Source: Mermis nigrescens (lineage: Eukaryota > Nematoda > Enoplea > Mermithida > Mermithidae). From it: a stretch of DNA of 64,000 bases. The DNA is taken from NCBI GenBank assembly GCA_036768485.1, contig JAVLUZ010000616.1, positions 397,861 to 461,860 on the forward strand. The letters are read 5' to 3'. Of this stretch, positions 12,446-24,641 are shown piece by piece (the stretch's first letter is position 1; each line of letters begins with the position of its first letter). Made by a program: the position numbers and the translations under genes. Under the pieces are notes generated by a model that worked only from the letters and a program-made list of their open reading frames with translations, ran no database searches and was not told the DNA's origin.

Positions 12446-13114
12446 ATTACTAGCAAAGAAAAACGCTCCGATGGAACAAAAAGGACGAATATACTGGGAA
12501 TTACGCATTATCAAGGAAATAAAAGGAGGGACTTGGGAAAAGTTACCTATGTATGCCAGTAAAAGCTGTAAGAATCTACTAAAAATTAGTCTGCCGCTAA
12601 AAAACGCAAAAAATCGAATATCATATTCTGGGGCCTGCAGAATGGAATACACCTCCGACGTGAAAATGGATAAAATGAATAGCTTATTCCTACAAAAGAA
12701 GCGATCACTAATCAAAAAAACGGCATAATTTGCATTTTTACGCTAGTATGGTATGCATTGCTATGGCGCAGCAATGAAAAAGATGATGTACTTGTCATAA
12801 TTCACTTACGAACCCAATGACGATTAACCATGTAATTGTTAGAGAAATTTGATATTGATAAGAAAATGAAATGCTTATAAAAACACATAAAGGCTTCCTT
12901 ATTATCTCTTTTTCTGAACCAGTGAACAATGTTTTGTGAAGGCACGCTTTTTTCAGAAGCCGCAGAATATACTTCGATTTTTAGATTCTTAAAACTGTCA
13001 CAGGCATGCATAGGTAACTTCCCTAGTCTCCTCCTTTTATGTCCTAAATGATGAGCAATTCCGAGCAAATTCGTCCTTTTTGTACCATTGAAGCATTTTT
13101 CTTTGCTAGTACCC
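12446..13114. mobile_element. Inverted-repeat element (TIR about 200 bp), copy 2
   Basis: ACTAGCAAAGAAAAACGCTCC and its inverse ending TTTGCTAGTACCC. Same TIR as 9270-10354. The left arm reads PMEQKGRIYWELRIIKEIKG openly for about 60 residues, so it may be old transposase sequence. Confidence 0.7.
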
Positions 13115-15130
13115 TACTTTTAATTAGCATGATCTGAGTAAAAAAAGTAAACAGTAAATAGAGTAATGTAAAGTAATAAAGTAAATAATAAAGTAAACAC
13201 GTACGGTAACATGCCACAACAGTGACAGTAGTTCAAGAACACGGAAAACAATATTGATCCGAACAACCGCATTATGTTTTTTAAACAAGACAACTTTACT
13301 TTATTTGAACAGATTTAATGTTTTCAGAGTAAACTTTACACAACTACTGGGTGTAAAGAAGACTTACACTCAGATTCGCATTCCTGACGTTACTTGGAAC
13401 ATTAAAAAAAAGATCTGGCAACGCTCTGAAACTAAAGTTAAATTTAGTGTAAACTTTACACAACTGCTGGGTATAGAGAAAACTAACAGTCAGATGGGTT
13501 ACTCTGACATTACGTCGAACGTTTTGAAAAAAATTAAGCTTCCGCAACGCACTAGAACAAAGGTAATATTTATGGAAAAATTAGCTGTCCACATTGGTCT
13601 GAAGACAAATAAATATTAGATGTATACTCCTTTACACCACTGTTGAGTGTAAACAAGCGCGCCTGACTGACGTATGATATTTGCCCCCTGATACAGATTT
13701 CGACTTCTGATCATATATAAACTCATAACCGGAGAAGTTGACAAAAAAAGACAAAAACACATTTAAAACACAATTCTTACTTTACACCTCCCGGAAAAGC
13801 TCAATATTGATGTAAATAAACACTATTTCCTGTGACATGTACCCCTTACAAAATACTTCATTTTTATTCTATTCGACTTATCCCGACAGTTAAACGGGGA
13901 AAGGTCGAACAAAAAAGCGGGACAAAAATGTATTTTTCACCATCATCGAATTGTAAACTTTAAAAATCTGAACCTATTGTCTATTTCACATAACTTCGTG
14001 CCTAAATTCTAAGAATTTTCATCGACAGTAAACCAAGGGTCACGAAAGTAATATATCAGATCAATGCTATAATCGCAACCTGTCAGCTTATTGTCGGAGA
14101 TAGTTTTAAAATTTATGACCGAAGTTGCGTGAAACAGACTATAACCTACATTGAGTGGAAGGAAATTCGGTTAGAGCCAGTTTGTAGCCTTTAAATCGTT
14201 GTACGTTCGTGTGTGAAAAAACTTCTCTTCCGCAATCTATTTCAATCTATGAGGTATCGACCTGACCATCAAAAACAAGAAGAAAACGTGTTTTTCGTCG
14301 AATGTTGCACCTCTGATTTCGTAATGCAATTTAGTGAGTCTCATAGAAAAGTGGGCAGACCGAGGGCTCTTCACTGATCAGAATTCGGTTGCTTACGTAA
14401 GCCGAAACAGTACTCTTACCAAGATGCGATCGGCAGACTTACTTTTATGACCACCAGGAACATAAAAGTACGGGTTGACCGAAACGACCGATTAACCCGC
14501 TTGCAGCGCCGTCATACAGGACGGCCTAAGCTGCAATGCCGATCTGATGCAACACCAAGAGAACGCATTGGGCTCGATCGATGGGTGCATGATTGCCTGG
14601 CGAACATAGCTCGTCATTAGCACTATTGCCTGGTGGGGTACATCCCGTCATAAACGTTTGAACCGGAGTTCAGGTCGTGAAACTGCCAGCCGCAGTCACA
14701 TCATTAGGTGTTTTAAACGCGGTTTGCTACAAAATATGTATCCCAGCTATTTTATTTTATTCTAATCAACTTGTCCCGACTTATAACCGGAAAAGTTGGC
14801 GGAGAAATCTGTCACAAAAGCTGTTTTTTACGTCGTCCGCTACAGTGTAAAGTTTAAACCCCTATATCTAATTCCATATTGAGTGTACAAAAGTTTGCTA
14901 GCCGAAAGAAGCCCTCTGGTCTGAGTATATTTCCATTGATTACAATCTCTTGGCCACTCATAAGCGGACTTATTAGCAGACAACGAAGAGGCCAAAATGT
15001 GTTTTTCAACATCAGATTCTTTACCCTCATACTGCCACTCCGGGAATAGTAGTTTTTCACAAGAATAAAGAATATCGTATTCAGCTTACGCATTCGTCTG
15101 CAATCAAAAAACCAGAATTAACGTAATGCA
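13115..15130. repeat. Right arm of foldback-like repeat (inverted tandem units)
   Basis: Reverse complement of the left arm. For example 13335-13570 inverts to match 8940-9150, including GTTGTGTAAAGTTTACACT-like text. It is interrupted by a GC-richer block at 14380-14700. Confidence 0.65.
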
Positions 15131-15159
15131 AAACTGACTTAGAATAGTCGTGTTGTGAC

Positions 15160-15402
15160 CCTGGGTGGGCGGCACCAAAATTCTAGGGGAGGTCAAAACT
15201 GGTCTTAAAAATGGTAGCATGGCGAAAAAACGCCATTTTTCAACGTTTCTCACCGAGCACTATCCATTGGCATTAAAAACTTGCGAAAAAAACAATTTTC
15301 AAAAATTGAATTCTGGGTGTAGTTATTTTGGTTTCTGGAGGGGGATATTTTGGTTTCTCGGAGGGTGCATATCCCACAAATCCCCTCCCAGGCCTAAGTG
15401 TG
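15160..15402. mobile_element. Family A MITE
   Basis: CCTGGGTGGGCGGCACC to CCAGGCCTAAGTGTG; flanks share GTGAC only. Confidence 0.82.
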
Positions 15403-15693
15403 CGCGTGACCGACCAAAATTTAAAAAACTATATATTATAACCTTACACTAAAACTTTAAACTCTCATTACAAGTTGGGTTAAATAGAAAAAATGAAATA
15501 AAAAGTGATTTTTTTCATTATCCCGGACGCAACTTTGATGGCACACCACAGCCGAAATATAGTAGTAAGGGGTGTGATCCTGCAAACTAAGATACTTCAT
15601 AGGTACTTAAACTTAAATGCTCATGCACTTTTACCACAAGCAATTACTCTGGGTGCCCGCCTAGCTCAAAGCACAAGAGTCTATGTCGTGGAT

Positions 15694-15719
15694 CCGCGAC
15701 ACCGCGCGCGGTGTCGCGG
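15694..15719. repeat. 26-bp perfect GC-rich palindrome
   Basis: CCGCGACACCGCG followed at once by its inverse complement CGCGGTGTCGCGG. It stands in AT-rich DNA with no repeat family recognised around it. Confidence 0.95.
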
Positions 15720-16059
15720 GGGTACCCCGTAGCATTGCCTGGGATTTTTTTGAAACCTTGATAACTTTGTACCTATTTAGATTGCACGAAAACAAAAAAT
15801 CATCGAATATATGCGTTGCAGATAAAAAATTACTGTGGTATTTTCAACCCTGGGACAGGTGATACCTTGTGGCCCTTAATTAAGGGAAGTCGCACCTTCC
15901 AGATGTGTCCCATAATTGCTGTTAGAGGGAGGTTGACTACCCAAGTATAAGGTGGTACGTGCTAATACGCTACCATGATATACATGGGTATACCTCTAAT
16001 ACCTGTGCACCCTACAGCTAGGGAAACATCTGGCAGGTGCAGTGTTGTAGAAAGATAAT

Positions 16060-16620
16060 CAAAACGTAAAATTTGTTCGTTTTTTGTTCGCACTCAATAC
16101 CCAGCTAGTAATGAACATGTAAAGTTTTTGTGTAACCTTCTAGGATGAAGGTATTTTGACTTGGTGACCTGGTTAACACGATTACCTATGTAAGTCACTT
16201 TTGCTTTCTGTTCAGTTAGGTTTTTGTAAAATGTACAGAAATGAATAAGCTCAAATGCCATTATTTATGAATTTTTCTACAAGCGTATTTACTTATTTTC
16301 TTCCAGAGGTGCAGCGTAAAGATTGTAAAAACTGCGGTTGAAAAAAACATTTTGGTCGCGTTTTCGCTTTCTTTATATCTGCCAACTTATCCAATTATGA
16401 GTCGGAAAGAATCGATCTCTTTGAAAAGTACTATGTACGTAAAGGGCATGCAGAACTTGACCGTGTTCGTGCATAGTCATGCGAAGTTAGTTCTACTTTA
16501 AAGTTTTCACTCTGCTGTTGATCGAAAGAAACACGGTTTTACATTTTTTAGTTTGCCAACATCGCTTATAAATCGGGCGAAAGAAGTGGTTGGAGTATTA
16601 TAAAAATAAAATTCGTCTTA
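16060..16620. repeat. Third fragment of the foldback-arm repeat, left-arm orientation
   Basis: GTCGCGTTTTCGC and TTTGCCAACATCGCTTATAA match units of the 7.4-8.4 kb arm directly. A family A MITE (16634) follows it. Confidence 0.6.
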
Positions 16621-16633
16621 AAAGGCTCCCTAG

Positions 16634-16899
16634 CATAGATGGGCGGCACCAAAGTTATGGGGAGGGGTGTGCAAGATTTTTTCAAAGGTCAAAAAAGGCT
16701 TTAAGAATGGTGGTGGTATGGCGAGAAAACACCGTTTTTAAACGTTTCTCATCGAGCACTCTCCATTGGCATCAAACAATTGCGAAAAAACAAAAAAGTT
16801 TCGGAAATGGAATTATGAGGGGAGGGAATATTTTTGTTTCTAGGGGGTATTTTAATTTCTAGGCTTTGCATACCCCCAAATCCCCCACGCCCAGGTACG
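16634..16899. mobile_element. Family A MITE
   Basis: CATAGATGGGCGGCACC to GCCCAGGTACG with exact duplication CTCCCTAG (16626-16633, 16900-16907). Confidence 0.92.
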
Positions 16900-17549
16900 C
16901 TCCCTAGAACGGAGAAATTGGGGTCAAACATAAAGGAAAATTAAATGTTTTCTTCAGAAAAACTTTGAATCGACCAGAAACTGTGATAACGTGCATACTT
17001 AGTTTTAACGATGTTTAAGTTAACAGCAATTTTCGAGGTCATTATGGCCAAAATATGTTAATTTTCGACCCCCCCTAGATCGCCATGCTGTGCATCTATG
17101 ATCGTGCGTGACTGTTGCTTGATCACTGCTTTTGTAATCGATTGATTGACTCAAAAATCGCGACTCAGCACAAGGTTTCGTAAGCTTTATGCAAAAAGAG
17201 TTGAAAGTGTACAAAAAGTTATCTTTCGATTTCTGTAATTTATTTTGATTGATGCGCTTTCACGCCTGAATATAGAGTTCAACCTTGGAGGTAGCCTGCG
17301 TAATATCCCAAACGAAAACAGTGCAAATTTTTTACAGAAAATGTCGATCTTTGCGAACTTTCCATATCCATCCTCCATTTTGTTTCTGAAAGACGCCCAG
17401 AAATCGGTAGACCCTAGAATTTCACTTTTGGTGCTATTCTTTGATTTGGCCCCATCAAACCCCCAGAATTTTGAAGCTGCCCATGTACGGTACAGAAGCC
17501 CAAGATTGAAAAAACAGAAAATTTTCTTGAGAAAATGGAGGCGAATGAG

Positions 17550-18144
17550 CAGTGGCGGATCTAGGATTTTCCTAAGGGAGAGGGCGGTATCTCAACTTTT
17601 CCAAAAACAGGTCCAAAATTTGCCCTTAACGCGCGAAATATCGTTTTTTCCTGTTTTACAATGTATACTTTTACACAAAATCACTTTTGACGCAATATTT
17701 TTTCTACATATCTTAAAATTTTCGACAATTTTGTGCGAAAAAATCATTAAATTTTTTTGATTTAACAAAACTCTGGCGCAAAGCGCGGGGAAATTTGTGA
17801 AATTAAGGCGATAGACGTTTTGATGCATAATTTACTGCTTGATTTCCTGTATTTATAGCATCTGATGCGAAACATCGAAATTTTTAATTGAAAATAGAAA
17901 AACTATGCAAAAATAGCTGTTTCTGCTCTTTACATTGTTCTGAAACCTATATGAACAGAAAATGGCTTCCATCCATGGTCGCCAAGAAAGTAAACAAATG
18001 TCATTAATGGGTATCATCCGGCGCGTAGCGTCGAAAAAATTGAGATATTATGGTCACTGACGGCCAAAAACATTGCAAATTGCATATCCGTTCATTATAT
18101 CGCCGAATATTTTTGTCCAATTGGGGGGAGGGCGGCCGCCACTG
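17550..18144. mobile_element. Family B element, long variant (595 bp)
   Basis: CAGTGGCGGATCTAGG to CGGCCGCCACTG with exact duplication CGAATGAG (17542-17549, 18145-18152). The central part differs from the short copies. Confidence 0.88.
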
Positions 18145-18423
18145 CGAATGAGGGTCAAAAATAGACGAAAATCGAAAATATTCTTCGAAAGTGCTTGCGA
18201 TAGACCAGGAATTGTACAAACGTACACGGACGAGTTTTGAGGATTTAGCATTTATACCAGTTCTTCACGTAATTTCAGCTCAAAAAAGCTCACATTCGAT
18301 TCTCCAGACTGGCTGCTATTAAATTTGATGTTTTAACCTGTATAGCTAAGAAAAGCATTCGCCGATACCTCGCACATTAATGGCTCAACAAATTTTGTGT
18401 TGCGCCAAAAAGGCAGTGCTATT

Positions 18424-18650
18424 CATTCCTGGGCGTGGGGGGGTTGGGTTTGGGGTATGCACCCCAAGAAACCAAAATACCCCCCAGAATTTTATTCTTG
18501 AATTTTTTTGTCGCAATTTTTTGATGCCAATGGATAGTGCTCAATGAGAAACCTTGAAAAATGGTTTTTTCGCCATAACACCATTTTTAAGGCACTTTTA
18601 TGACGTTCAAAAAAATCTTACCCCTAGAACTTTGGTGCCGCCCACCTATG
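18424..18650. mobile_element. Family A MITE
   Basis: CATTCCTGGGCGTGG to GCCGCCCACCTATG; octamers GTGCTATT / GTGCTAGG. Confidence 0.85.
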
Positions 18651-18752
18651 GTGCTAGGGCGCATAAAAATTTATTCACTTATAGCCCGTTATACTCGAGA
18701 ATGGGCATAAGTTTTAAAAATTATCTCCGACGATAAGGTGACGGATTGCGAA

Positions 18753-18995
18753 CACACCTGGACGTAGGAGGGGGTTTGGGGGATATGCACTCCCCCCGAG
18801 AAGCCAAAATACCCCCCAGAACCAAATTATTGAATTTTTCTGTTTTTTTTCGCAATTTTTTTGTGCCAATGGATAGTGCTCGATGAGGAACGTCGAAAAA
18901 TGGTGTTTTCTCCGCCATACCACCATTTTAAAGTCAATTTTTTGACCTTTGAAAAATCTTGCATCCCCCTAGAATTTTCTTGCTGCCCACGTATG
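18753..18995. mobile_element. Family A MITE
   Basis: CACACCTGGACGTAGG to GCTGCCCACGTATG; octamers ATTGCGAA / ATTGCGAG. Confidence 0.88.
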
Positions 18996-19359
18996 ATTGC
19001 GAGTATAGCATTGATCTGATATATAATTATCGTAATCAGTTGGCTACTGTCGATTAAAATTCTTAAAATATAGTGCCAAGTGAAACAGACTATGGCTACG
19101 ACATGCCGGATGTTTTTCATGGGGCTACACTCTCACTGAATTATGTTTCGACAAAACACATCGCTTTTATTACGACAAAGTCCTCTTGAAACAATGTTAA
19201 AATTTACATAGAATATCTTACCTAAATGGTAAAAGAATTAAACGCGCAACGTAAAATACGTAGAAACGGTCAACCACGTGAGGTATAAACAAAACTTAGT
19301 ACACGTATACATCATATGCCCATACATGTATGCATAGGTGGACAGTAGGGATGCAACGG

Positions 19360-19530
19360 ATCCGGGTTTTCCAATAATATCGGATCCGGATCCGGATCCG
19401 GATCCGTACAATTCAAAATAACAGATCCGGATCCGGATACGGATCCATAAAATTTAAAATAACGGATCCGGATCCGGATCTTTAATTATTAAAATAACGG
19501 ATAATAACGGATCCGGATCCGGATCCATGA
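19360..19530. repeat. CCGGAT tandem tract, left subterminal of the hAT element
   Basis: Clusters of GGATCCGGATCCGGATCC alternate with short AT spacers containing AATAACGGAT. A mirror set is at 21150-21280. Probably transposase-binding repeats of the element. Confidence 0.75.
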
Positions 19531-19732
19531 ATATGCATTATGAACGCTTAATTTTTTTAATACTAAAATTTTTGTTCGCAAGTACGGCGCTCATTAGTTT
19601 TAGAAGCGGAATGACTGTAGGATGATGAAATAAGCAAAGCTGCATGAGCTTGGTTAAGTGGTCCGGATTGATCTTAATTCGGCTGCAGCTTGAAAAACTG
19701 CGAATCTGGCGTCTTCCTCTCATTAATCGGAA

Positions 19733-21061
19733 ATGCCAAAAAGCATTTCTAGTCCTGTCTGAAACTATTTTACGCTAGCTGATAACGAAACAAAATCTCA
19801 ATGTAATCTCTGCGCAGCAAAGCTTTACAGAAGCGGTGGAGGGGTACCACCCAGTGTTTTTTTTGTACAAGGTCCGTTTGTACATGTACAAAGATAGTCC
19901 CCAAAAGTCTTTGTACATTTAGTACATGCAAAGTTTTGTGTACTATAGTACTGTAGCGATTTTAGTGTGGTAAAACAGGGTTTTCGATCTTTGGTAGCGT
20001 ATTTTATCTAATTTCTGGGTTTCTGACGCCAAAAATTATTAAAAATTGTCTCAAAACGGCGCGAAGCGCCGAATAATTTGACATCTTTCCATTCTAAATG
20101 CAAATTCTGCTATTTTAAAGATATATAGGACAAACAATTACTCATTTTGGCGCGAAGAGCCCGAAATTTTTGGGAATTTTACCCCTTTTTACAGTTTTTG
20201 TCTTCCCAAAAATCTTTGTACATTTTGTACACACAAATTTTAGGGTACTATAATATGGTACAGTAGCGATTTTAGTGTGTTGAACACAGAGTTGATCGAC
20301 TATTGGTAGTGTATTTTAGCAAATTTCTGCGTCTCCAAGTGCGAAAATCACTATCATCTTAAAACGGCGCAAAGCGCCAAAAAATTTGACATTTTTCCTT
20401 TTGAAATCCAATTTCTGCCATTGTAAAGACATGTATATACAACACACAGTTACTCATTTCGGCGCAAAGCGCCGAAAATTTTACGAATTTCAGACCTTTT
20501 TTACAATTTTTGTCTTCCCAAAAATCTTTGTGCATGTACAAAGACGGTCCCGAAAAGTTTTTGTACATCGGGAAAAATCGTTTCCGAGTACAAAAAAAAA
20601 CACTGGTACCACCTGTATGAAAAAGCGTCTGCAAACTAAGCATGCGGCGGACTATAAAAAGTTCAAAGCAGAGGAGTCCCAGCAGATCGAAGAAAAGGAA
20701 AGAGGTATTCTTGTTAAGCACAGATTGTAAAAGATTCGCGTCAGGCATGTCTACTTTCCTTCGCAGAAAAACGCGCAGATTGCGAAAAGACTGCTTTGAA
20801 ACATGAAAAGCAAAAAGTGCAAATGACAATGGAAGCATGCTCACTTTTGCTGTATTAAATATTTTATTTTTATGAGAGGATTCCTAATTAACTTATGTAC
20901 GATTTAAGGGTAAAAAATGGAATAACGATGATGCAAGATCAATTGATATAGATAAGCGGTTAGTTGAGCTTATGACTTTGAGCGATCTACCACTTTCTTT
21001 GGTTGCAGAAAAGCTGCTGTTTCTTAAATACAATTTGCCTGTCATTGAATTTGAGTATTAA
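19733..21061 (+). pseudogene. Broken hAT transposase N-terminal region (BED zinc finger)
   Basis: From ATG 19733 the frame reads MPKSISSPV, then TGA where the BED Trp is expected, then NYFTLADNETKSQCNLCAAK, a C-x2-C BED finger half. A family C MITE (19852-20605) interrupts the finger. After it, MKKRLQTKHAADYKKFKAEE supplies the His half. Further on, IDKRLVELMTLSDLPLSLV (about 20940-21061) resembles the post-BED hAT segment and stops at TAA. So there is a nonsense change, an insertion and a frameshift; most of the transposase is missing. The element cannot move on its own. Confidence 0.75.
19852..20605. mobile_element. Family C hAT MITE (CAGTGTTTTTTTTGTAC), 754 bp
   Basis: Ends CAGTGTTTT...AAAACACTG; exact 8-bp duplication GTACCACC (19844-19851, 20606-20613) inside the hAT transposase relic. 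The interior holds two degenerate halves, each with TGTACAAAG motifs and GGCGC-GAA-GCGCC hairpin words. Confidence 0.92.
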
Positions 21062-21299
21062 GTCAATCAAAGTAAAGCTTTTGTCTCATAATGATGTTGT
21101 TTCATCAATACAATTCAAGATTTAATGATCTTTTATCACAAGCTCTTGGATCCGTTTAGGATCCGTTTTAAACTGTAAAAATAACGGATCCGGATCCGGA
21201 TCTTATTTTTTAAAAATACCAGATCCGGATCCGGATCCAAAATAATACCGGATAATAACGGATCCGGATCCGGATATCCGTTGCATCCCTAGTGGACAG

Positions 21300-21530
21300 T
21301 ACCTAAATTCTGGGGGTTGGGTGCAAGATTTTTCAAAGGTCCAAAATGGTCTTAAAAACGGTGGTATGCGAAAAAAAGCAGTTTTCAACGTTTCTCATAG
21401 AGCATTATCCATTGGCATGAAAAAATTGCAAGAAAATTTTTTTAAAAATAAATTCTATGGGTATTTCAGTTTTCGGGGGGGGGGGGTGCGGGAGTGCATG
21501 CCTCTCAGACCCCTCCCTCCTCCACGCAAA
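21300..21530. mobile_element. Family A fragment
   Basis: TACCTAAATTCTGGGGG through the family core; the ends are decayed. The hAT element 19346-21291 sits at its left edge. Confidence 0.7.
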
Positions 21531-21767
21531 GTGTGCATGTATGTAAGAGGGGGATGGGGGATCCCCCATTGAAAAGTCGGTCGTGTGGTGTCCCAAAGTC
21601 CCCAATCAGAGGCGAAAAAGGCAAAAAATTTCACCCCTCCGACCTTCCCCGATTTTTGCCTATGTTTAGGTACGTTTTTTACCATTTTAGCCAGAAATCA
21701 GAGGTCGTTCATTTCCACACACAACCAAAATAGTCGAGGACCTCTTCCTAAAATCTTTAGTCGTTAC

Positions 21768-22028
21768 CATACGTGGGCAGCAAGAAATTTCTGGGGGGTG
21801 CAAGATTTTTTTGAAGGTCAAAAAATAGCCTTAAAAATGGTGGTATGGTGATAAAAACACCATTTTTCGACGTTTCTCATCAAGCACTATCCATTGGCAT
21901 CAAAAAATTGCGAAAAAAGCGAAAAAAATTTTCAGAAATTGAATTCTGGGGGAGTATTTTGATTTCTGGGGGGTATTTTGGTTTCTGGGGGGGGTGCATA
22001 CCCCCCCAAACCCCCACGCCCAGGTGTG
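21768..22028. mobile_element. Family A MITE
   Basis: CATACGTGGGCAGCAAG to CACGCCCAGGTGTG with exact duplication GTCGTTAC (21760-21767, 22029-22036). Confidence 0.93.
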
Positions 22029-22712
22029 GTCGTTACACGTATCAGAACATAATGAATAGTTAAAGTTGCACACGGGTAAAAAATTTCGTGCGGGGAAGAG
22101 CGAATGGCCTTCGGCCTTTGGTCAAAAAGCTAAAAATGGCATAAAACGCATTTTTTGCCAAACAAATCGAAAAGAGTTAAAAATTCCACTTAATTCAAAA
22201 TTAAACCATTAAGAAAAGAAAGTGGAACTTGAAATTAATGCGTAAAAGGCCAAACTACTCTGATCATTCAGTCGAGAATGTTAGGGCAGCGCCGAAATAA
22301 AGGGAAAAGTCTCGATGGGCGGCTGGGGTCCAAAAATTTTCAAAAGTAAATGAAATACCGCGAAATTGATGATGGGGTAAAAAATCACATTTTGAATTTA
22401 ATTCTGGGGGTCCTCCGCATTCTGCAATTTTGATTGTTTTTGGAAGGAAAGAAAATTTGGCATTTAAAAAAGGAAAAGTTCAACTTTGGGGTCTGGTCAC
22501 TCACCGCCCGCCTGTGTTCCAAAACCATCGAAAACCAATAAAAAGAACTTCAAGACCAAAAAGTTAATTTTTGGTAATTTCTTCCTTTTTTCGTAATTTT
22601 TTCAAATGCATGATGAGAAAAGTCGATAAATGATTTTACGACTTCACTATCATTTCTTTTACTTTTTTGACCTCCGTTTAAAACGCCAAAAGACCCTTAA
22701 ATCCTAGTTCTG

Positions 22713-23056
22713 TCCAGATGTCTTCTAAGGGAGGAGGGGGTTTGACCCCCAAAATGGCAACTGACCCCCCGAAAAATGGCTACGACCCCCCCTCTCAAAA
22801 TTGTGATTTTTTCGTAGAAAGCTGGTAAAAGTTGCAAGAAGTGTGCCGTTTAAGCGTTTTTAGCTCAAAAATCTCAAAATTTCGGTGCTTTGCGTACGTT
22901 TTTATGTTCTAAAAAAACGAGCATTGTGTGAAAAGTCAAATAACAGTGTTTTTGACGTGTATCAATCGTCTTTTAACCCAAAAAAATCACTTTAAAAAAT
23001 TTTTTAGGCCTGAACACCCAGAATTCCCATGCTGTACGTGTTCGGCCCTGTCCAGA
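22713..23056. mobile_element. Family F element
   Basis: CCAGATGTCTTCTAAGGG to CCCATGCTGTACGTG; interior as at 3505. Confidence 0.6.
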
Positions 23057-23388
23057 CATGCTTACAATTGATAAATACAATATAAACCAGGATTATGCGA
23101 AATGAATCACCAGTGCAGAAATAAGGCGTTAAAAATACAATTTTATGCACAAAATAAACAACGCGATAAAATAACATCGGTGAAAAAGTACGAGAAAAAA
23201 CGAGCGTAGAATTAATCTACTCCGACTGTGCAAATTTTTATTAAATTACGCGCTGAAAAGTATAGAACACAGCCGAAATTGAAAGAAAAAAGAAAAATGG
23301 TGAGTTTGGACAAAAAATCAAGGTAATCTGAGGGAATCATTATCGCCCAGAGGTAAAAAAGCCATACATTTATCAGGGGGGTTGTGAG

Positions 23389-23923
23389 CACACATGGGCG
23401 TGGGGGGAAGGTTTGGGGGGTATGCACCATACGTGGGCAGCAAGAAAATTCTGGGGGGGTCCAAGATTTTTTGAAGGTCAAAAAATGGCCTTAAAAATGG
23501 TGATATGGCGATAAAAACACCATTTTTCGACGTTTCTCATCAAGCACTATCTATTGGCATCAAAAAATTGCGAAAAAAACGAAAAAAATTTTCAAAAATT
23601 GATTTCTGGGGGGGGGTCTTTTGATTTCTGGGGGGGTCTTTTGGTTTCTGGGGGGGGTCCAGACCCCCCCAGATCCCCACGCCCATGTGTGGTATGCACC
23701 CCCTAGAAGTTTAAATACCCCCCGGAAGTTGAATTACCCCCCGGATTCAAATTTTGAAATTTTTTTCTTGCTTTTTTAGCGATTTTTTTGATGCCATTGG
23801 ATAGTGCTCGATGAGAAATGTCGAAAAAATGGTCTTTTTTATCGCCATACCACCATTTTTAAGGCCATTTTTTGACCTTCAAAAAATCTTGCACCCCCAG
23901 AATTTTCTTGCTGCCCACGTATG
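23389..23923. mobile_element. Family A MITE containing another family A MITE
   Basis: The outer copy CACACATGGGCGTGG to GCTGCCCACGTATG is split at GTATGCAC by 23428-23691. The flanks share a tract of about 16 bp, ATCAGGGGG(G)TTGTGAG, longer than the usual 8. Confidence 0.88.
23428..23691. mobile_element. Inner family A MITE
   Basis: CATACGTGGGCAGCAAG to CACGCCCATGTGTG with exact duplication GTATGCAC (23420-23427, 23692-23699), a site inside the outer copy. Confidence 0.93.
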
Positions 23924-24641
23924 ATCAGGGGGTTGTGAGGATACCCCACCTAGAAATGGACGTCCCAATTCGCCCGACGTCAGAAAACTTATAATTTTTT
24001 TCGAAAAAATTTTCAACTCCAATTTCTAGGAAAAAACTAGCGTTTTCTGGCCGTTTTTTGGCTAAAAATTAAAGGTCATTCACCCCCTGTAATAATGGTT
24101 GGGTAACAAGAATGATCTGAGTGAGGAATTTAGTGGGGAGAGGTTCCCCCCAAAATATTTTTTTAAGCCCCTCAGAAATTTTTCACCCCTAGAATTCGCA
24201 ATTTTTCAAAAGTTTCCAAAAATTTCCTGAAAAATTTGCAGTAAAGGTGTTGTTTAAAGCTATTGGCAAACGAAGGAGAAGTAAAAATTTAAGTCCTTGC
24301 AGGGATGGGGGACGACCGACTTCAAATTAAAATGATATAAATTATCATGTAAATTTAAACAATCTTTTGATCTACAAAATTTATACTTTACTTATTTATA
24401 AAAATGACATGAAAGACCTAAGAAACCGAAGAAAAAAATCGATATTTAAGAATTTCTATATCGGAATAAGAAGAAGGAAAGCAAGAACAAGAAAAAACAA
24501 CAACAACAATTATTCTATTCAAGCTAAGCTAATAAACTTAATATATTAATTATATTTTCGATGCCTTTTCAACCTGTACGCGCATTACCAATTAATATTA
24601 CATTATCGATTGATTAAATATAAATTAATCAACCTTGCAAT

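Larger units (their letters stand above)
19346..21291. mobile_element. hAT-like transposon with GGATCC-rich subterminal repeats
   Basis: Perfect terminal inverted repeat TAGGGATGCAACGGAT / ATCCGTTGCATCCCTA, flanked by an exact 8-bp duplication GTGGACAG (19338-19345 and 21292-21299). Next to both ends are arrays of the word CCGGATCCGGAT. The 8-bp duplication and the TAGGGATGC end are typical of hAT elements. Inside are a broken BED-finger transposase fragment and a 754-bp family C insertion. Confidence 0.92.

Noticed and set aside
20359..20844. 161-codon minus-strand frame with VHVQRRSRKVF-like text on the other strand
   Set aside because: It lies within the family C MITE; the same frames recur in every copy and carry no conserved domain.
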